64,000 nt of DNA from Rhineura floridana. Its lineage: Eukaryota > Chordata > Lepidosauria > Squamata > Rhineuridae. Each line of letters opens with the position of its first letter. Within the stretch, counting starts at the first letter, position 1. Where the stretch lies: contig NC_084483.1 in NCBI RefSeq assembly GCF_030035675.1, positions 6,777,501 to 6,841,500 of the forward strand. The letters are read 5' to 3'. The notes under the pieces were generated by a model. It ran no database searches, was not told the origin of the DNA, and saw only the letters and a program-made list of their open reading frames with translations. The position numbers were made by a program, and so were the translations under genes. Positions 11,346 to 23,385 of this stretch are shown piece by piece.

Positions 11346-11349
11346 TTAT

Positions 11350-12135
11350 TCCTTGCCCCATTTAACTTAAGACCTTGAAACAGGCAACACCTCTGTCTTT
11401 TTAGGATTCAGCTTCAATTTATTGGCCCATATCCAGCCCATCACTGCCTCCACATATGAGTCTAGCATATCAACTGCCTCTCCTAATTCAGATGGAACAG
11501 TGATATATCTGGGTGTTATCTGCATAGGGATGATACTTCACTTCAAATCTCCTGATGACAGCTCCCAGTGGCATCATATAGATGATAAATAGCATGGGAG
11601 CCAAGGCGGAACTCTGAGGAACACTGCCAAACAGCTTTCTTGGTGTTGAATTGTGCACCCCCAAACTACTTTCTAGAAGTGGCTCAGGAGCTTGGAGAAG
11701 AACAACTGGAACACAGTGCCCCCAACTCCCAACTCCCTGAGACACTCCAGAAGGACACTGTGGTCAACAGTAACTAAAGTTGCTAAGAGATGAAGGAGAA
11801 TAAGCAGAGTTGCACCCCCTCATCTCACTTCAGACAAAGTCATCAACCAAGGGGCTTTCAGTGTCATGGCCAGGCTTGAAAGCAGACTGAAATGGATTCA
11901 AGTAATCCATTTCCTCCAAGCCTACTTGAAGCTGGACTGGCACCACCTTTTCAAGCTCCTTGTCCAAAAAGCGGACATTCCCCACTAGGTCATAGTAATT
12001 TAACACTTCTGGGACCAGGAAGGTCTTCTTAAGAAGGGGACACACCCCTCATCCTTCAAGGCAGATGGTACCCTCCTCCTCCAGGGAAGCATTAATCACT
12101 CCCTGGACCCAGCCAGTCAACACTCCACAGCTAGC
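11350..12135 (-). mobile_element. L2-type LINE reverse transcriptase fragment
   Basis: The minus strand encodes, in two open pieces (12,045-11,830 and 11,745-11,488), RT segments VRFLDKELEKVV, EEMDYLNPFQSAFKPGH, SVPQSSALAPMLFIIYM and KYHPYADNTQIY, matching RT blocks with a decayed YADD box (YADN). The pieces are in different frames with stops between them. The same family is better preserved at 49,960-51,520 and 57,440-59,125. Confidence 0.8.
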
Positions 12136-12429
12136 TCTAACAAGCTAAAATGGGCAAGAGTCAAGGGAGCAGGAAGTCAGCTATCTTTCTGCACATCACT
12201 TGCCCACATCCTCAGGCTGCAATCACTGAAACTGATCCAGTACAGACGGAACAGACAGCGCCCCTCCCCCTCCACTGGGCTTGCTGTAACTGTGACATCC
12301 AATTCTGTCTGAATCTGAGCATTTTCCCCTCTGAAGTGCCTCTCAAAGGTGTACAGCAAGCCTTCAAGGGTGTCAGTGCCATGCTGTCTTGGGCAGATGA
12401 CAAAAGCCACTCAGAAAAGCTCTGCCAGA

Positions 12430-12910
12430 TAGAATTTTTCTTTCCATTGCATTGAATTTTGCCCAGCATTTCTTTGCCTTCTTGTACATCCACCATAGAT
12501 GGGAAAAAACTTCCACGATTTGATTCATATGTCCACCACCTATGATCTAAACTTATATTAATCTTGTGGAGCATGTTCCACCAAGACACTGCTTTAAAAT
12601 AGTTTTGTAATGTACTAGTAGAAATGAAAAGTTTTGCCCCAATTTTCATATATGCTCCCAGATTTCAAATCCCTAGGTCTTGCTCCCAATTTAACATATA
12701 ATTCTAATCTGTTCCGCCCCACAGTGAAAAGTAAGCAGTTTTGACACAAGACGTGCATTATCTTCAATAAGTATATGTTTTCAAACATTATATTAATTCA
12801 GACATGCTTTTCTTTCATTTTCTTATAGTGTGATCTCATATCTGGAAATATGGAAACCATTGGAGGTAGTTGCTATTTAATTTGCTTTACCTCTTCGTAT
12901 GACCAAAATT
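12430..12910 (-). mobile_element. L1 ORF2 C-terminal remnant (tentative)
   Basis: The minus-strand open frame contains WWNMLHKINISLDHRWWTYES, which resembles the C-terminal cysteine-containing part of squamate L1 ORF2 (HMWWTC-like). The rest is degraded. Identification is by motif memory only. Confidence 0.4.
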
Positions 12911-12959
12911 CTTTACCTTAAATAAGTCTATATACCTGCACAAATATTTGAAGAGTTGT

Positions 12960-13250
12960 CACACAGATGATGGAGCAATTTTTTTGTCTGTTTCTAGAGG
13001 GTAGGACCCCCATCAATGGGTTCAAATTACAAGAAAGACGATTTTGAGTAAACAGCAGTAAAAACTTCCTGATGGTACAAGCTGTTTGACAGTGGAACAG
13101 CCTGCCTTGGAACATGGTGGCCTCTCCTTCATTAGACATTTTTAAGCAGAGCATCATCTAACAGGGATGCCTTAACAGTGGATTTCCTGCATCAGCAGCG
13201 GGTTGGACTAGCTGACCACTAATGTTCCTTTGAACTCAATGATTTGATTA
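12960..13250 (+). mobile_element. CR1 LINE 3' end (second copy)
   Basis: The order matches the CR1 3' end at 10,236-10,775: gtggaacagcctgcct, ggtggcctctccttca, agcgggttggactagctgac and a degenerate terminus at tgatttgattattct. It is older and more diverged than the first copy. Confidence 0.65.
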
Positions 13251-13504
13251 TTCTTAGCTGCCTGTGAGCCAGATCAGTTAATTTCACTACTCCAGTCTCT
13301 TCTGTAAAACATAATAGTGTCTGCAATTAGGAAAAGAAATTGTATATTCTGTAACAAAGCTGAACTCTGCCCCTTTATGTTTGTACTATTGATGAATGGG
13401 GAATAGCATTAAGGGGGGGCAGGGTCACTCACATTCCTCTTCAGAATCTGTGATAATCTGTAACCTATGCAAGTTGCGCAACATTTTTAAAAATGAAGCC
13501 AGAT

Positions 13505-13790
13505 ATTACAGATCTGGTGAAGGACCCTAACTCGGTAGTAGAGCATCTGCCTTGAAACCAGAAGGTCCCAGCTCCAATCCCCAGCCTGAAACCTGGAGAG
13601 TTGCTGCCAGTCAGAGTAGACAGCACTCAGCTAGACGGACCAAGGGTCTGACTCAGTATAAGGCTGCTTCCCTGGGTTTGTCATTATGTGCCTCCAAGTC
13701 AACTATGACTTATGGCGACCCTATGAATCAGTGGCCTCCAAGAGTATCTGCCATGAACCACCCTGTTCAGATTTTGTAAGTACAGGTTGC
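13505..13790 (+). mobile_element. tRNA-derived SINE followed by squamate repeat tail
   Basis: A tRNA-like head (actcggtagtagagcatctg, ccagctccaatcccc as decayed A and B boxes) is followed by gctgccagtcagagtagac and gaccaagggtctgactcag. From about 13,680 a second module begins (gtgcctccaagtcaactatg, gacttatggcgaccctatg). That module is related to the tail of the SINEs at 55,087 and 60,900. A minus-strand relative of the head lies at 48,845. The tRNA-like part is a SINE promoter relic and not a tRNA gene. Confidence 0.7.
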
Positions 13791-15820
13791 GTTTATGACA
13801 ATAACTTTTCTTTAATAGGATTATAACTATTTTGGGGTGCTGTTGCCAGTAAATATTCTCTTTCTGCCCATAAAGACCCTGCTGAGTAACTGTGACTACG
13901 GGAAGAGGACTCAGTGACAGAGTGACCTATTTTCATTTTTCCTACTGACTGTTTGAGGTAATGAAATAAGCATCACAGATTCATCATGATGTTCTTTTCT
14001 CTTTGTCAGGCATTGTATCAAATGGAAATTGTTGTCCCACATGGCTCAGGTGTCACCAGAATTGTCTAATGGACTTTCCACCATTGCCTGCCCTTTCTTT
14101 TTTGCTATCAAGTGATTGCCCTTCACAGCAGCGTTCATTCTAATCTTTCTTTTCCTACCGCGCAAACAGCCAGCACACTGCCCACCCCCAAACTAGTCAA
14201 GTAATTCGTCTGTCCCATAATATGCTGTTAGCAGGGATTTTTGGTGCCAATACTCACCCATGCAGAGTACTGCCACCGCCTTCTTCTCCTTTGAAGCCAG
14301 CCTTTTTGTGCCGGCACCCACAGCACTTTTATCAATCTGTCAAGAGTACTGGCACGTCATTGTTATTTTTTTTACCAAAAAAGCACTGACTATTAGCATA
14401 AGATTATGAAGAGTTTAAAGGAACCAGTACCCCAAGAAAGTCACCCTGGGCAAGGCATGTTCAATTCTAGATCAGGCTTAGGAATACTTCCTGGCACACA
14501 AAAAACAGTTAACACATTCTGGAAACTCCACTGTACATCTTCCACTCTTAAGACAGCCTTATTCCCTTATAATTCAAACCACTTATTTATCAATCAGCTA
14601 ATGATTCCATGCAGGTTTTTTAGGTTAATGTCTTCCTTTGTTTTTTGTAGTACCCATGGAGAGCAGTAGACATGGTTTGCTACCTTAATGCTTATTAAGG
14701 TCCCATGTAGTGTCAAACCATAGTTTGGTTTGCCAGGCTAAGCCCTGACCAGATTGTGCTTAACGAAACACCAGGAAAACCTGCTTGTCACTTTTTACAC
14801 AGAGAGGTGGGAAAACTGGTGTAGGGCAGATATCCGATTTCTACTTATTTTATATATTTCATTGTTTCTTTGAAAACAAGGTGTATGGGTTGAGCTGGCG
14901 TTATATCTTGAAATGTAGAATTGTGCCCAGGGTGTGTGTTTAACTCTTATATCTCAATTAGCAATGGAGTTAGAACAAGTAGAAATGAAGTTAGAAACAG
15001 AATATTGCATTTTTTCAGTAATTAAATCAGAGACCTCCCTTTGCTCTGCCAGTTCATAAACAGAGAAATACTTAACAGAGAAGAGGATTTTATAGTCATG
15101 ATGGGAAAATTTATTATTTTGGAAAATTTCAAATAACCTTGCAAATTATTGGTGGCATTTGCAAAGATCTAGGTAGGCATATAATATATGTTTGATGATC
15201 CATGGAAGAAGGGCACAGGATCTTCCTTTTCAAATAGCTATCCATATATAGGCTGACTGTAAATGCTTTTACTTGGAAGTATTAGTGATAGTTGATGTTA
15301 TATTTGCATACTAAAATCCCTACACCAGTTAAAAACTTAACAGAATTCATCATTAATCTATTAGGTGGAACAGAAAATTTATCTTATCCCCATAATATTC
15401 TCCCCAATATTTCATAAAAATGGGATTCCCTCTTCTTTGCAAACATTTCTACATTTTGTTTGGTTTCAGTGTTTTAAGAGTGTTTGCAATCTCATTTACA
15501 CAAGCATGTTCATAGCTTCATGAGGAAAGCATGTAGCGATGACTTGCAGGTATGGGTGCCTATCACGATACAGATAAAGACACCCCCACCCTGACCCAGA
15601 TCTAGCCTCACTTAGCTACGTTAGGGCTTATGTGTGCCAGAATGTGTAATGGAAAAACAATACAGGGCAGATATACGACATCAACATTCATATGTACATT
15701 CAGAACATACCCACATTTCCTGATTCAGAAAGGGGGATCCGGAGCTTCCTTTTTCGCTGCTACTACACTGCCACTCAGGCAGGGGAGTGGAAGGAACGGA
15801 ACAGCATGGACACAAATTAT
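13791..15820. other. intergenic, no gene seen
   Basis: AT-rich sequence without recognisable exons. Near 14,715 there is a small palindrome (aaaccatagtttggttt) of a kind frequent in reptile interspersed repeats. The open frames at 14,406-14,669 and 15,630-15,923 show no family similarity. Confidence 0.4.
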
Positions 15821-16631
15821 ATTCACTAATAGGCAAAAAAAACCTTTGTGGTTTAAGAACATACCTATAGCCAACATATATTTCTATCAGTCTTTAAAAA
15901 GCAAGGAAATTGGGCAGCTATAGTGAATGCACCAGGGGAACAGGAGACCTGACCTCCTCTCTGAGATATGTACTGCCCTACAAATTTGTAAAAATGCAAA
16001 CACAATCACAGACCAATCCACTTCCTGTGTAGCTTGGAAGAATTTGGTAACATGTGCCTCTGAGCATATGGTGAGTGGAGCAACACCTGCCATCTCCAAA
16101 GATGGAGAATTACATTATTGTATGTTTGTTGGTGTTCTCCTTACTTTGTTTCTTTCCTATGTTACTCATCTTTCTACAGAGAATCTAACCTAGAAAATTA
16201 TATTTCTTTCATTATTCATCCTAGAAATCTGCGTCAAATTTATTTTTATTAATGTCAAAGCCTTTTTATTGGTGAAGACAGCCTTTTGTGTTTCAAACTG
16301 GAGGTTATATTCTATTTCTATCTTGGGTGCATTAACAGTTTAATATGAAATTGCAGTTTGATGTAAAATCAGACTGGTTGCAATATGTTGCTACTCATGT
16401 TGGAAAAAAACAAACTTGGCCTGCCAAAGATGCACGTTTTCATCCTGCTATGCTTAAACCACTCCACTTAAGGAAAGGTTGGCATGGTCAATTAAAAACA
16501 TAGAGCACACCTAGAATTTTGCTAGAATATATTTCACCTCCCACTGTTTTATCTTGTGCAAACTGAGACACTCCTCATCCATTGGAGACTATTCTGCAGA
16601 ACAGTCAGTGCCATTATTCCACACTTGTTTT
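15821..16631 (+). mobile_element. partial copy of long-inverted-repeat element
   Basis: This begins attcactaataggcaaaaa and runs colinearly with the reverse complement of the element at 44,473-46,691: gtgaatgcaccaggggaac, cctcctctctgagatat, gtgcctctgagcatatggtg, ccatctccaaagatggag, ctcccactgttttatcttg. It holds one arm and most of the core and stops at the hAT element that starts at 16,632, so the second arm is missing. Confidence 0.75.
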
Positions 16632-19264
16632 CAGAGCTTGGAAGTAACTAGTTACAAGTAACAAATCACTTGTAATTTATTACTTTTTTTTCAATTAATT
16701 TTTATTCCAATTTTCAAAACCAAAACAATACAAAAAGAAAACAACACAAATCAATAACTAGTACAATACAAAAAGAATATATATATATATATATATATAT
16801 AAAAGAAAGAATATTGACTTCCGATTTGTCATAGTTCAGCTATAAATCTATAATATATAACAAACCTATCTCTTAATAGATTATAAAATCACCTTCCTCC
16901 AACGGTTATCTTAGTTGGTTTCAAATCTCATTAACATCATATCATTTTAATCTTCCACAAAAAGTCAAAGAGAAGTTTCCAATCCTTGAGATATATGTCA
17001 ATCAATTTTTTTTTCTAAATAAACATGCCAATTAATCCAACTCATTAAATCTACTAAGTCCAGTAATTTTAAATCGCTCTTCTGTCATTATCCATATTGG
17101 GTCCATCTTCCATCTTCCATCTTTACGCACCCAAAAATCTTGCTGTCATAGTCATATAATAAAAGTCTGATAGGAATTTCCTCCATCACAGATATTTTCT
17201 TGCCATCAAATCCAAACGTATCACTGAAGTATTGTTGCAAAGCCGCATCTCTGTTCCTCTTTTCCACATGATACACTAGTACATCTCTTGAAGGTTTTTC
17301 CATTGACACAAAACAGGGATTAATTCTGTTAACTTTCTCCATTTCAAGTTCCATCAAATCCTTCCAGTCCAAGAATTTTTTTGAACCGATAATATCTTTA
17401 TCTCCAATCTCTTCAATTCCTTCAGTGACAGCGCTGAATTCCAAACTGTAATATTTGTCTCCAGGATCCATCACAGCCAGGAAATCCAAATCTTTTTTCA
17501 TGTCCATAATTAAGCCAATCTCCATAGTTTGAACCTTGCCTTTAATTTCTCTTTCATCCTTTTTTGTTTTCCAGATCTATCTTTATTCTCCTTTCTCATA
17601 GAATCCTGAGTTTCTTTCAGCTCCTGTCTCATTTCGTGAAATTCAATTCTCCACGCTTGTCTATTATTTCTCAGTTCTTGTTTTATTGAGTTAATCCCAA
17701 TCATTATTTTCTGAAACATGTCTAGAGATAAAGTCCCTTCTTGTACATCCATGATCTTCTTAATTGTCATTCTTAAAGCCAAAGGAACAAAACTCCTTCA
17801 ATTTTCAATGTCCCAAACAAACAGCAGCTTATTTCTTTAACCAGTTACAAAGGAGTTAATCTTTCCAACAAACTAACGTCACACGCTAGACAGCCCTTAT
17901 CTCTCATCTGCCCGGAAGTGTAAGAACGGCTTTAGTTCACAGCGTCGAAATAGCTAGTAGCAGAGAGAATGAGCAGATTCATCAAAAAAAAAGTAGATCA
18001 GAAAAAATAGTCCCAGCCATCAGTCAAAAAGGTTTCTTATCTCTTCCAATCAGAAATCTCTCATCCGTTGTAATCTTTAAAACGCTATTTTCCATGTCAG
18101 CTTTTTGCAATAATAAAAAAAAGATAAGCTATTTATATTTTCTTCCCCCTTAGTTCCGTGAATAAAAAAAAGAAAGTCTTACCTCACCTAGGTTATCTCA
18201 ATTGCTGTTACTTTGACAAATCTCTTTAGCTGTATAGATAAGAAAATGATGAATGTAGACAGGAGGATGTTTGCCTGTTAATCCGTATAAAAAACAACAG
18301 GTCACTTATCCAGCTGAGCTAGCATAAAAATCCTCGCTCTGTCTGAGCTGCTGGAAGACAGACAATTCTGACGAATTCCAGACTCCCAACAATCAAAACA
18401 AAGCTATGTGGGAAATCTCACGTTTCTTCTTTAACCGGAAGAAATTATTCCCAGTCAGAAAAGAGCCTTCTGACTGAATTTAAACTGGATAAGTTTCATC
18501 CAAGACGGAGCTCATCTCAGAGGCTGCACAGGCGTAGGGATCCTCCTGGGAAGTCGTAATTTATTACTTTTTTGAGTAACGAGTGGGTAACTTCATTACA
18601 TTTTGCTGGTAATAGAACAAGTAGTAACTTCATTACTTTTGAGGAGTAATTGTAATGTTTCCAGCATTACTTTTGCGCATTACTTGGGGGGGAGCAGGGG
18701 AAGTCTTCAGCTCCACTGATTTGTAAATAAAAATCATGTGCTTCAAATTGGGCTTCTGTGCAGCGTTGTTCTTCCTTCATGCTCTATGGGTGCTTAGGAG
18801 GCGCCGAGGGAGGAGGTGGAGAGTGAGACGGGGTGGAGAAAACAATTGTTTAAAAATTGACAGGAGTGGAAGGAGAAAAGAGCTGGAGGCAATATATATA
18901 CATACAAAAAATACGTGTGTTGGGGTATCATCATTGCTTGGGGTTGGGTGAGGGGATGTGAGATTCTGTTATGCCATTCTGTTAAACTTATGGATAAAAA
19001 AAATTATTCTACTACCCTCTGTGTGTGTGTGCTTATTTTTAATGTTGTTTTAGGCTACTTAGATGTGCAGCAGCCAAGGCCAGCACCTTCTAGGCGATTT
19101 TTTTTAAAGTAACTAAAATGTAACTGTAGCAATTACTTTTGAGTAAAAGTAAAGTAAACAGTTACATTCGGAGCAATTGCAATTGTAACGGTAATTACTA
19201 CTTTTGGGGGGCCATGTAACTAACTGTAATTTATTACTTTTTAAAAATAATCTTCCAAGCTCTG
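16632..19264. mobile_element. hAT-type DNA transposon (nonautonomous) carrying an L1 insertion
   Basis: The left end reads cagagcttggaagtaacta and the right end, inverted, cagagcttggaagattat: inverted termini of the hAT type. Subterminal sequence is full of gtaac / ttactttt motifs in both directions. Without the nested L1 the element is about 750 bp and encodes no transposase. An 8-bp target duplication is not evident (cttgtttt on the left, gtctgagc on the right), which leaves the exact ends uncertain. Open frames inside it (18,736-19,112) have no family similarity. Confidence 0.7.
16690..18555 (-). mobile_element. ORF1-only L1 retrotransposon (HAL1-like)
   Basis: An insertion flanked by an 18-bp direct repeat (gtaatttattactttttt at 16,672-16,689 and 18,556-18,573) splits the hAT element. 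On the minus strand it has a long leader (18,555 to about 17,770), then ORF1. The N-terminal part (17,782-17,510) is charged and coiled-coil-like (SIKQELRNNRQ, MRQELKETQDSMRKENK). The second part (17,525-17,088) carries the L1 ORF1 RRM/C-terminal signature: KVNRINP, RDVLVYHVEKRNRD, LQQYF. The two parts are in different frames, so there is at least one frameshift. After ORF1 comes directly a 3' UTR with an AT microsatellite (16,779-16,801) and an A tail. No reverse transcriptase or endonuclease is present, and 1.87 kb leaves no room for ORF2. Confidence 0.75.
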
Positions 19265-19514
19265 GTCTGAGCCCCTTTCAGAGCCTTCCATAAGACCAGA
19301 CATGGAGTCCTCAGAGGATGAACCAGACAGTCCACAGATTGAGGACCTTGCAAAGCAGGCAGCCTGACCCTGAATCCAACACTGATGGCCCCCTTGAGGG
19401 CCCCTTGCGTTGATACCTGATGATGAACCCATTGAACTGTCAGAGGAGGGGGGGTGGCTACGCTCTGCCTCCATAGCCAGAGGTGGTATGCCTCCAAATA
19501 CCAGTTGCTGGAAA
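19265..19514. other. unassigned sequence between hAT and 19.5-kb repeat
   Basis: GC-rich for the area, with short open frames on both strands (for example 19,241-19,576 minus). The translation is acidic (EDEPDSPQIEDLAKQ on plus), which may be a worn piece of a retroelement, but no domain can be named. Confidence 0.3.
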
Positions 19515-19662
19515 CTACAAGAGAGGGAGAGTGCTCTTGTGCTCAGGTCCTGCCTGCGGGCTTCCCATTGTTGCATCTGGTTGGCCTCTGTGAGAACATG
19601 AGGCTGGACTAGATGGGTCCTTTTGGCCTGATCCGGCAGGCTCTTCCTACATTCTTATGGAA
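19515..19662 (+). repeat. squamate interspersed repeat 3' end
   Basis: Contains gagagtgctcttgtgctcag, caggtcctgcctgcgggc, ggctggactagatgggtcc, ggcctgatccggcaggctc and a ttcttatg-type terminus. Related pieces occur at 53,640-53,755 (plus) and 55,655-55,910 (minus), so it is a family. It is probably the 3' end of a CR1-like LINE or of a SINE mobilised by one. Confidence 0.6.
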
Positions 19663-19684
19663 TTGCCTCCTGCATCCTCTAGAG

Positions 19685-19822
19685 CAGCCTTTCCCAACCT
19701 TTGGGTCCCCAGATGTTGCTGAACTACAGTTCCCATCATTCCTGACCATTGGCCATGCTGGATGGGGCTGATGGGAGTTGTAGTCCAGCAACATCTGGGG
19801 GCCCAAAGGTTGGGAAAGGCTG
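19685..19822. mobile_element. hAT MITE with perfect 8-bp target duplication
   Basis: The 138-bp element starts cagcctttcccaacctttgg. Its other end is the reverse complement of nearly the same sequence, and the arms extend through cagatgttgctgaacta, making it almost palindromic. It is flanked on both sides by ctctagag (19,677-19,684 and 19,823-19,830), an exact 8-bp duplication as hAT transposases produce, with the CTAG core hAT elements prefer. Confidence 0.92.
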
Positions 19823-19830
19823 CTCTAGAG

Positions 19831-20297
19831 TGATGGTGCAAGAACCTTCGGGTCCAGGCTGAAGAGTGATGGCAAGGTATGTGTCCATGAAATCTGACTG
19901 ATTGGTCTACTCATGAGTAAGGAGTGAGTAAGTAATAATTGATACTCCTCCACTATCTGCAGCTGTGGTTAGGGTGTGGTTTAGAATGCCAGAGGATATA
20001 AGGCCTCCCCTTTGAACATTCCAGGTTTTGGAAGCAACACAGGTTTCTGGTCTCTAGCTTGTGATTAGTCTTCCTGCCTTGTTGAATTGTGTCTTGCCTG
20101 AATGTCCTGTGATATTGACCTTGCACTGTTGCCTGGGTTTTTCTCTGGATCACATTTCCCAAGATTCCTGGGAAACAGCCCCTGTGTGACCTCTGAGTAC
20201 ATATCTTGCAATGCCTGAAGGTATAGACTTCCTGACTCCCATGGAAATTTGGATTTGTCACCCAGTAAGAATAGGCGCTCCTTTCAAACAAAGGAAA
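19831..20297. other. unassigned; possible retroelement relic
   Basis: No gene is seen. A tataaggcctcc motif at about 19,998 followed by C/T-rich sequence resembles a promoter-plus-leader arrangement of a retroelement, but neither ends nor duplicates could be found. Confidence 0.3.
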
Positions 20298-21168
20298 TGT
20301 TTATGATAATCTAGGCCTTCAGGAGGAAACAGAACAGCTCCTTTTAAACTAGGTGTTGTGCATTTCTAAACCTTTGGAGGAGACAGGATTGCAGTCATTA
20401 CCTGGGATTCCCTCAGGGAATGGTTTCTGGAAAAACAACACATTCCCTGAGAGAATTATCCTAAATTCTTTCATTGTTCTTATTTATCACGTCCACATCC
20501 TCCTGGAAACATTTACATTGGCTTTACTTTGGGGTCAGTTCAGTTAGGAAAAGGTATAAAACATGAGGAGTGAGAAGGGGAGGGCAGTTCCTCTTCTGGA
20601 GGGCAGTTCCTCTTCTGGGGGGGCTCCAACAACTGCTTTTCTTATCAACGCACGCTAGCATCTTTGGGACAATTTCAGAGCTATGGATTTGGGTGAGAAC
20701 TTTCAAATCTGGCGCTGGTTACAAAGGGTGGAGCTTTTGCTCATTGGGCTAGATATGAAAGTCTCTCTCTCTCTCAACTTTAGTCTTGCAGCAACTCTCC
20801 AGGAAAGGTATATGCAACTATCTGGGCCTTTTTCTTTCCTTTTTTTCTTTCTGTAGTGGGTGAGCTTAATGTGAAGGTGTTCATAGGGTTAGTCTCTTTG
20901 CTTTAGTCTATCTAGTGTTGCTGAATGAATGAATCATAGTTAGAAACTGCAATTGTAAACGCCAATATTTTTTCTTGTTTTTTCTCTTTTAATAAAACCA
21001 CTCTTTATTTTACTTTCAGTGTATGTGTTATTGGGTTAATGGTAAAATTATACATGCTCTGGGGGTGATGTGTGGCTAACTCCAGCAAAAGATCCTGCTG
21101 CTCTTTTTAGGGGACTTGGATTTCTAGTGAGCTATGCTCATGAGGAAGTTCAAGGTCCTGTCATAACA
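20298..21168 (+). mobile_element. possible solo LTR fossil
   Basis: About 870 bp beginning tgtttatgataa and ending gtcataaca (inverted similarity at the ends), with a TATA-like aggtataaaac at about 20,550 and an AATAAA signal at about 20,992: the usual order of parts in an LTR. No matching target duplication was seen, so both identity and limits are uncertain. Broken, no coding parts; age not estimated. Confidence 0.35.
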
Positions 21169-21216
21169 CTATCATGAGGAAGTCCTTGCCCTTCTGGATT
21201 TGCCACTAGAAGATCG

Positions 21217-21247
<31 letters not shown>

Positions 21248-21256
21248 CATGTACAT

Positions 21257-23350
21257 CTTCTTGGAGAAGCTGCACACACAACCCTGCTGGATGAGTGCAA
21301 TCCACGGCGTACCTGCAATGGTGCTGGTGGCCAGGATGCTGAAGCTGGTGAGTGGGTTGATGTTGTTCATGATCTTGATCTTGATGATGTTGATGTTGGC
21401 CAGGGCAGTGGACACGATCGCTCCTGAGCATCCCCTCTTACGGAGTGGAGCCAAAGCAGCCCCCTGGTTTACCAGGGAGCTGGTGGTGATGAAACGTATA
21501 AGATGGGGACTAGAGCAACGTTGGTGGAAGACTTGGAGTGAGTCTGACCAAATACGGGCTAGAGCCCATCTGAAGGCCTACTCCATGGCAGTGCGGGCAG
21601 CAAAGAAATTATTTGTGGCAGTGCGGGCAGCAAAGAAATTGCATCTGCAGGAAGCCATCCAGCAGAGCTCTTTCAAGTGGTCAGGGGTCTTTTACACTCT
21701 GGCCCTCAAGAGGGTAATACAGACCACTCAACAGCCTGCTGTCAAGAATTTGCACGGAACTTTGCAGATATACAACTGCTCTGATTCGTTGGATGCTATT
21801 GTTGATACAGTCTCAGAGGATATAGCTCTGGCTTCTGCTTGCCTAATAATAATGGATTGTTTTCAATTTGTACAGCCTGAGGATGTGGACAAGATCCTTG
21901 GAAAGGTGAGAGCCACCACATGTCTGCTAGACCCTTGCCCCTCCTGACTCATTAAAAGTGCCAGAGGTGGACTAGCAGAGTGCATGAGGGGAGTGGTTAA
22001 TGCCTCCTTACAACAAAGCAGAGTTCCAATGTGCCTAAAGGAGGCTGTTGTAAGGATGTTGCTGAAAACCCCCTCCCTGGATCCCTCTATAATGGATAAT
22101 TATCAGCCATTGTCCAACATTCAATTTCTGGGCATGGTAATAGAGCATGTGGTGGCCTCCCAGCTCCAGAGATTCCTGGATGAAACGAATTATCTGGATA
22201 TTGACGAGTATGACAATGACGTGTTGTTGTTGTTGCCCCGCATTGATGTTATTGATGTTGATGCTCATGTTGATGTCGATGACAGTGAAGTGTTGTTGTT
22301 GATGATGATGATGTTTTTGTTGAGGATGATGTTGATGTTGACAATGACGATGACTTGTTGATGTTGATAGTAATATTGATGACTATGACGATGACTATGA
22401 CAATGATGATGGCATGTTGTTGTTGATGATGATGACAGTGATGCATTGTGGTTGTTGATGATGATAATGTTTTTGTTGAGGGCATTGTTTCAGATGTTGA
22501 TGATGTTGATGACGATAACGATGACTTGATGTTCATGTTGATGGCAATATTGATGATGATGACGATGATGATGATAATGTGTTGTTGTTGTTGATATTGT
22601 GGATGTTGATGTTGATGCTCATGTTGATGTTGTTGATGATGTTATTGACGATGATGATCTCGGAGAAGCTACAACCACCGCCCTGCTGGATGAGGGCAAG
22701 CCTGCAAAGGTGAGTTGATGATATTTTTATTATTGTTATAGTTTATCTTGATGATATTGATGTTAATGTTGTTGATGATGATGTCGATGTCGATGCTATT
22801 ATTATTATGATTATTATGATTATTATTATAGTTTATATATACCCTGCCTTGATGTTGATGGTGTTGTTGGTGATGCTGCTGCTGTTGATGATGATGTTAT
22901 TATTGTTATAGCTTATTTATCTTGATGATGTTGATGCTCATGTTGTCGATGTTGATGACTATGACGGTAATGTGTTGTTTTTATTGTTTTTGTTGAGAAT
23001 GTTATTGTTTCAGATATTGATGTTGATGATGATTTGTTGTTGAGGTTGATGTTGATGGCAATATTGACGACTATGACGATGACAATGATGAGGATAATGT
23101 GTTGTTGATGATGATGTTGATATCGCTCTTTATGCTCAGGTTGATTTTGTTGATGCTGTTATTGATGATGATGACCTTCTCGGAGAAGCTGAACCCACAG
23201 CCCTGCTGGATGAGGGAGAGCCTGCAAAGGTGAGTTGATGATGTTATTTTCATTATTATTATAATTTATTTATCTTGACGATTTTGATAATGTTGTTGTT
23301 CTTGATGATGATGATGATGATGTTGATGTCGATGATATTGATGATGATGC

Positions 23351-23385
<35 letters not shown>

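Noticed and set aside
7500-21000. A second IL17 gene (IL17A next to IL17F)
   Set aside because: No NEDP, NSVPIQQE or GCTCV-type exon was found in any frame. If a paralogue exists it should lie left of position 1.
20298-21168. Solo LTR asserted with confidence
   Set aside because: Promoter and poly(A) parts are in the right order but the flanking duplication is missing. Listed at low confidence only.
21249-21947. A 232-residue open frame taken as a host gene
   Set aside because: Its second half is clearly LINE ORF2 sequence and its first half is triplet-array translation.
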